Below are positions 5,419 through 7,626 of a stretch of 7,626 bases of DNA, in pieces. The stretch is taken from the NCBI GenBank assembly GCA_015489095.1, contig WFMN01000217.1, positions 1 to 7,626 of the forward strand. The letters are read 5' to 3'. The notes below the pieces were generated by a model that saw only the letters and a list, made by a program, of their open reading frames with translations, was not told the origin of the DNA and ran no database searches. The stretch comes from Mariprofundaceae bacterium (GTDB lineage Bacteria > Pseudomonadota > Zetaproteobacteria > Mariprofundales > J009). Within the stretch, counting starts at the first letter, position 1; each line of letters starts with the position of its first letter. The translations under genes and the position numbers were made by a program.

Positions 5419-6627
5419 ATGATCGCACTCGCCCATCGCATCCAGAAGGTACAACCCTCGGCAACACTCGCCATCACCGCCAAGGCCGCCGAATTGCGCG
5501 CCGCGGGGCGCGATATCATCGCGCTTTCGGTGGGGGAGCCCGATTTTCCGACCCCGGACGCCGCCCGCCAGGCGGGCATCGACGCCATCAACAGCGGCTT
5601 TACCCGCTATACCGCCGTGGCGGGCATCCCTGAACTGCGCCAGGCGGTAGCCGACAAGTTTCGCAACGACAACGGTTTGGATTATCAGGCCGCCGATGTG
5701 CTGGTCTCCACCGGTGGCAAGCAGTGTCTCTACAACCTGCTGCAGGCGATGATCAACCCCGACGACGAGGTGATTATCCCCGCTCCCTACTGGGTCTCCT
5801 ATCCCGATATGGTGCGGCTGGCCGAGGGGAAGCCGGTGATGGTGGCGACCACCGCCGCCAGCGATTTCAAGATCACCCCGCAGCAACTGGAGCAGGCGAT
5901 CACCCAGCAAAGCCGGCTACTGGTGCTCAACTCCCCCTCCAACCCCACCGGCATGGCCTACTCGGCGGCGGAGCTCGCCGCGTTGGGCGAGGTGGTGCGC
6001 CGCCATCCGCAACTGGCGGTGGTGAGCGACGATATGTACGAGAAGATCCTGTTTGATGCCAAGCCATTCGCCACCTTCGCCCAAGTGAACCCCGACCTGA
6101 AGGAGCGCACCATCACCTGCAACGGCGTCTCCAAGGCGTGGTGCATGACCGGCTGGCGCATCGGATTTTGTGCCGGGCCGCGCCATCTGATCGCCGCCAT
6201 GGCCAAGATTCAGGGGCAGAGCACCTCCAACCCCAACGCCATCGCCCAGAAGGCGGCGCTGGCCGCGCTCACCGGCCCGCAGGATGCGTTGGCGGAGATG
6301 GTCGCCACCTACGCCGCCCGTCGCCGCTGGCTGGTCGATGCCTTGAACGCCATCGAAGGCGCCGACTGCCTGCTGCCGGATGGCGCCTTCTATGTGTTTC
6401 CCGCCGTTGCCGGCTGGATCGGCCGCACCACCCCGCAGGGCGAAACACTGGCCGACGATGTGGCGCTCTGTAGCTGGTTGCTGGAGGCGGCCGGGGTGGC
6501 GTTGGTGCCGGGAACCGCCTTTGGCGCGCCCGGGTTTGTCCGCTTCTCCTACGCCATTGAGCAGGAGCGGCTGGAGGAGGCGGTGCGCCGCATCGAAGCG
6601 GCGGTGGCGACCCTCGCCCACACCTGA
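5419..6627 (+). CDS. aspC: Aspartate aminotransferase, PLP-dependent fold type I, class Ib
   Basis: A cytosolic enzyme that transfers the amino group between aspartate and 2-oxoglutarate, linking amino-acid synthesis to the TCA cycle. The 402 residues match the usual length. Visible features are VQPSAT (11-16), GEPDF (39-43), STGGKQ (97-102), YWVSYP (124-129), NSPSNPTG (171-178, N175), SDDMYE (203-208), the PLP lysine K239 in SKAWCMTGWRIGF, and R375 in VRFSYA for the substrate alpha-carboxylate. S14 and K101 occupy the places of the serine and distal-carboxylate lysine known in the Thermus thermophilus enzyme. This supports aspartate specificity, although prephenate or broader activity is possible in this subgroup. 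GGAG lies 10 bases before the ATG. The gene ends 13 nt before the fucose synthase start, so the two are probably one operon, although their pathways are not obviously linked. Confidence 0.92.
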   Translation: MIALAHRIQKVQPSATLAITAKAAELRAAGRDIIALSVGEPDFPTPDAARQAGIDAINSGFTRYTAVAGIPELRQAVADKFRNDNGLDYQAADVLVSTGGKQCLYNLLQAMINPDDEVIIPAPYWVSYPDMVRLAEGKPVMVATTAASDFKITPQQLEQAITQQSRLLVLNSPSNPTGMAYSAAELAALGEVVRRHPQLAVVSDDMYEKILFDAKPFATFAQVNPDLKERTITCNGVSKAWCMTGWRIGFCAGPRHLIAAMAKIQGQSTSNPNAIAQKAALAALTGPQDALAEMVATYAARRRWLVDALNAIEGADCLLPDGAFYVFPAVAGWIGRTTPQGETLADDVALCSWLLEAAGVALVPGTAFGAPGFVRFSYAIEQERLEEAVRRIEAAVATLAHT

Positions 6628-6630
6628 CCA

Positions 6631-6635
6631 AGGAG
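6631..6635 (+). promoter_or_regulatory. Shine-Dalgarno site deciding the fcl start
   Basis: AGGAG lies between the aminotransferase stop and two consecutive in-frame ATG codons (6638 and 6641). It is only 2 bases from the first and 5 from the second, so I take the second as the start. Confidence 0.6.
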
Positions 6636-6640
6636 CAATG

Positions 6641-7626
6641 ATGTTCACGCTTGACCCTGAAACCCCGATTTTTGTTGCCGGCCATCGCGGTCTGGTGGGA
6701 TCGGCGCTGGTTCGCGCCCTGCGCGAGCGGGGGTGCCGCAACCTGTTGCTACGCAGCTCCCGCGAGCTTGATCTGCGCGATCAGGCGGCGGTGGAGCGGT
6801 TTTTTGCCGATCACAAGCCCGCAGTGGTCATTCTGGCGGCGGCCAAGGTGGGGGGGATCCACGCCAACAACCACTATCCGGCCGATTTTATTCGCGATAA
6901 TCTGCAGATTCAGACCTGTGTGATCGACGCCGCCTACCGCCACGGCACGCGCAAGCTGCTTTTTCTCGGCTCCTCCTGCATCTATCCGCGCATGGCCGAG
7001 CAGCCGATCCGTGAGGATGCGCTGCTGACCGGGGCGCTGGAGCCGACCAACGAGTGGTACGCCATCGCCAAAATCGCCGGTATCAAGATGTGTCAGGCCT
7101 ACCGCAGGCAGTACGGTTTCAACGCCATCGCCGCCATGCCGACCAACCTCTACGGCCCGGACGACAACTTCGATCTCGAACGGTCGCATGTGCTGCCGGC
7201 GATGATGCGCAAGTTCCACCTAGCCAAGCTGGTGGCGGCGGGCGATCTGGCGGCGGTGGCCGCCGACGAGGCGCGGCGCGGCACGATCCCGGAGGATATC
7301 GTCACCGCGCTGGGGCTGGAGCGCAGTGGCGATGGCTTCCGTCAGGTGGCTGAACCTAGGGTGCAACTGTGGGGCAGTGGCAAGGTGCTGCGCGAGTTTC
7401 TCCATGTTGACGACCTTGCCCGCGCCTGCCTCTTTCTGCTGCAACATCACGATAGCGAGCAGATCATCAACATCGGCTGCGGCGAGGATCAAACCATCGC
7501 CCGGTTGGCCGCCATCACCCAGCAGGTGGTCGGGTTCGATGGCGAGGTGGTGTGGGACAGCAGCAAGCCCGACGGCACCCCGAAAAAGCAGCTCGATATC
7601 TCCCACCTCGCCATCGAACCCGACCA
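6641..7626 (+). CDS. fcl: GDP-L-fucose synthase (epimerase/reductase), C-terminus cut by window edge
   Basis: Converts GDP-4-keto-6-deoxy-D-mannose to GDP-L-fucose with NADPH, supplying fucose for capsule, O-antigen or exopolysaccharide. Visible are 328 codons. The extended SDR Rossmann motif is GHRGLVG (14-20). Strong family signatures are AAAKVGGIHANN (67-78), LGSSCIYP (109-116), EPTNEWYAIAKIAGIK (134-149), MPTNLYGPDDNF (166-177) and WGSGKVLREFLHVDD (244-258). By alignment with E. coli WcaG from memory, catalytic S111, Y140 and K144, plus C113 and H183, are all in place. Between FH (192-193) and VQLWGSG (241-247) there are about 36 more residues than in E. coli. The partner gene gmd is not in the window. 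Roughly 30-40 C-terminal residues are missing past the end. Confidence 0.94.
   Translation, partial: MFTLDPETPIFVAGHRGLVGSALVRALRERGCRNLLLRSSRELDLRDQAAVERFFADHKPAVVILAAAKVGGIHANNHYPADFIRDNLQIQTCVIDAAYRHGTRKLLFLGSSCIYPRMAEQPIREDALLTGALEPTNEWYAIAKIAGIKMCQAYRRQYGFNAIAAMPTNLYGPDDNFDLERSHVLPAMMRKFHLAKLVAAGDLAAVAADEARRGTIPEDIVTALGLERSGDGFRQVAEPRVQLWGSGKVLREFLHVDDLARACLFLLQHHDSEQIINIGCGEDQTIARLAAITQQVVGFDGEVVWDSSKPDGTPKKQLDISHLAIEPD

Noticed and set aside
5011..5633. Short open frames on both strands across the repeat array
   Set aside because: They translate the palindromic repeats in several frames, have no recognisable domain, and one runs into the aminotransferase gene out of frame.

Overview
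The window looks like chromosomal DNA of a GC-rich, motile, Gram-negative bacterium. The signs are a MotA/MotB flagellar stator pair, a small outer-membrane beta-barrel protein ending in Phe, a GDP-L-fucose synthase typical of surface-polysaccharide synthesis, and GTAGGAGCGG-type REP palindromes like those of Pseudomonas and Xanthomonas relatives. Pseudomonadota, perhaps Gammaproteobacteria, is my inference; no rRNA or other firm taxonomic marker is present.

Left part (1-4262), all on the minus strand and read from right to left: a membrane-bound HAMP/class III adenylate cyclase (4262-2799), motA (2770-1937), an AAA ATPase of the AAA_14/DUF4143 type (1884-754), then motB (757 to beyond position 1). 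The gaps are 27 and 52 nt, and the ATPase stop overlaps the motB start as ATGA, so this reads as one operon. The ATPase splits the usual adjacent motA-motB pair. It is preceded by an AT-rich, near-perfect 26-nt palindrome and has no visible Shine-Dalgarno site, which suggests it was inserted later.

Middle (4263-5418): a strong GC-rich hairpin (4305-4340) lies between the cyclase and an upstream minus-strand gene (4973-4356) for a signal-peptide-bearing small beta-barrel protein. That protein has two tandem Asp-rich DxDGDxDI repeats just after the signal peptide. The 445-nt divergent intergenic region (4974-5418) holds no convincing gene. It carries a head-to-head REP pair and then a compact array of five hairpins, flanked by two identical 46-nt palindromic direct repeats. 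In the minus-strand RNA sense the repeat hairpins have GCAA (GNRA) loops and every stem mismatch becomes a G-U wobble.

Right part (5419-7626), plus strand: a PLP-dependent aspartate aminotransferase (class Ib) followed 13 nt later by GDP-L-fucose synthase (fcl/wcaG), cut by the window end. Fcl suggests a capsule, O-antigen or exopolysaccharide locus may continue to the right.

The most unusual items are the ATPase inside the motA-motB operon with its own palindrome, and the structured repeat array at 5107-5379.
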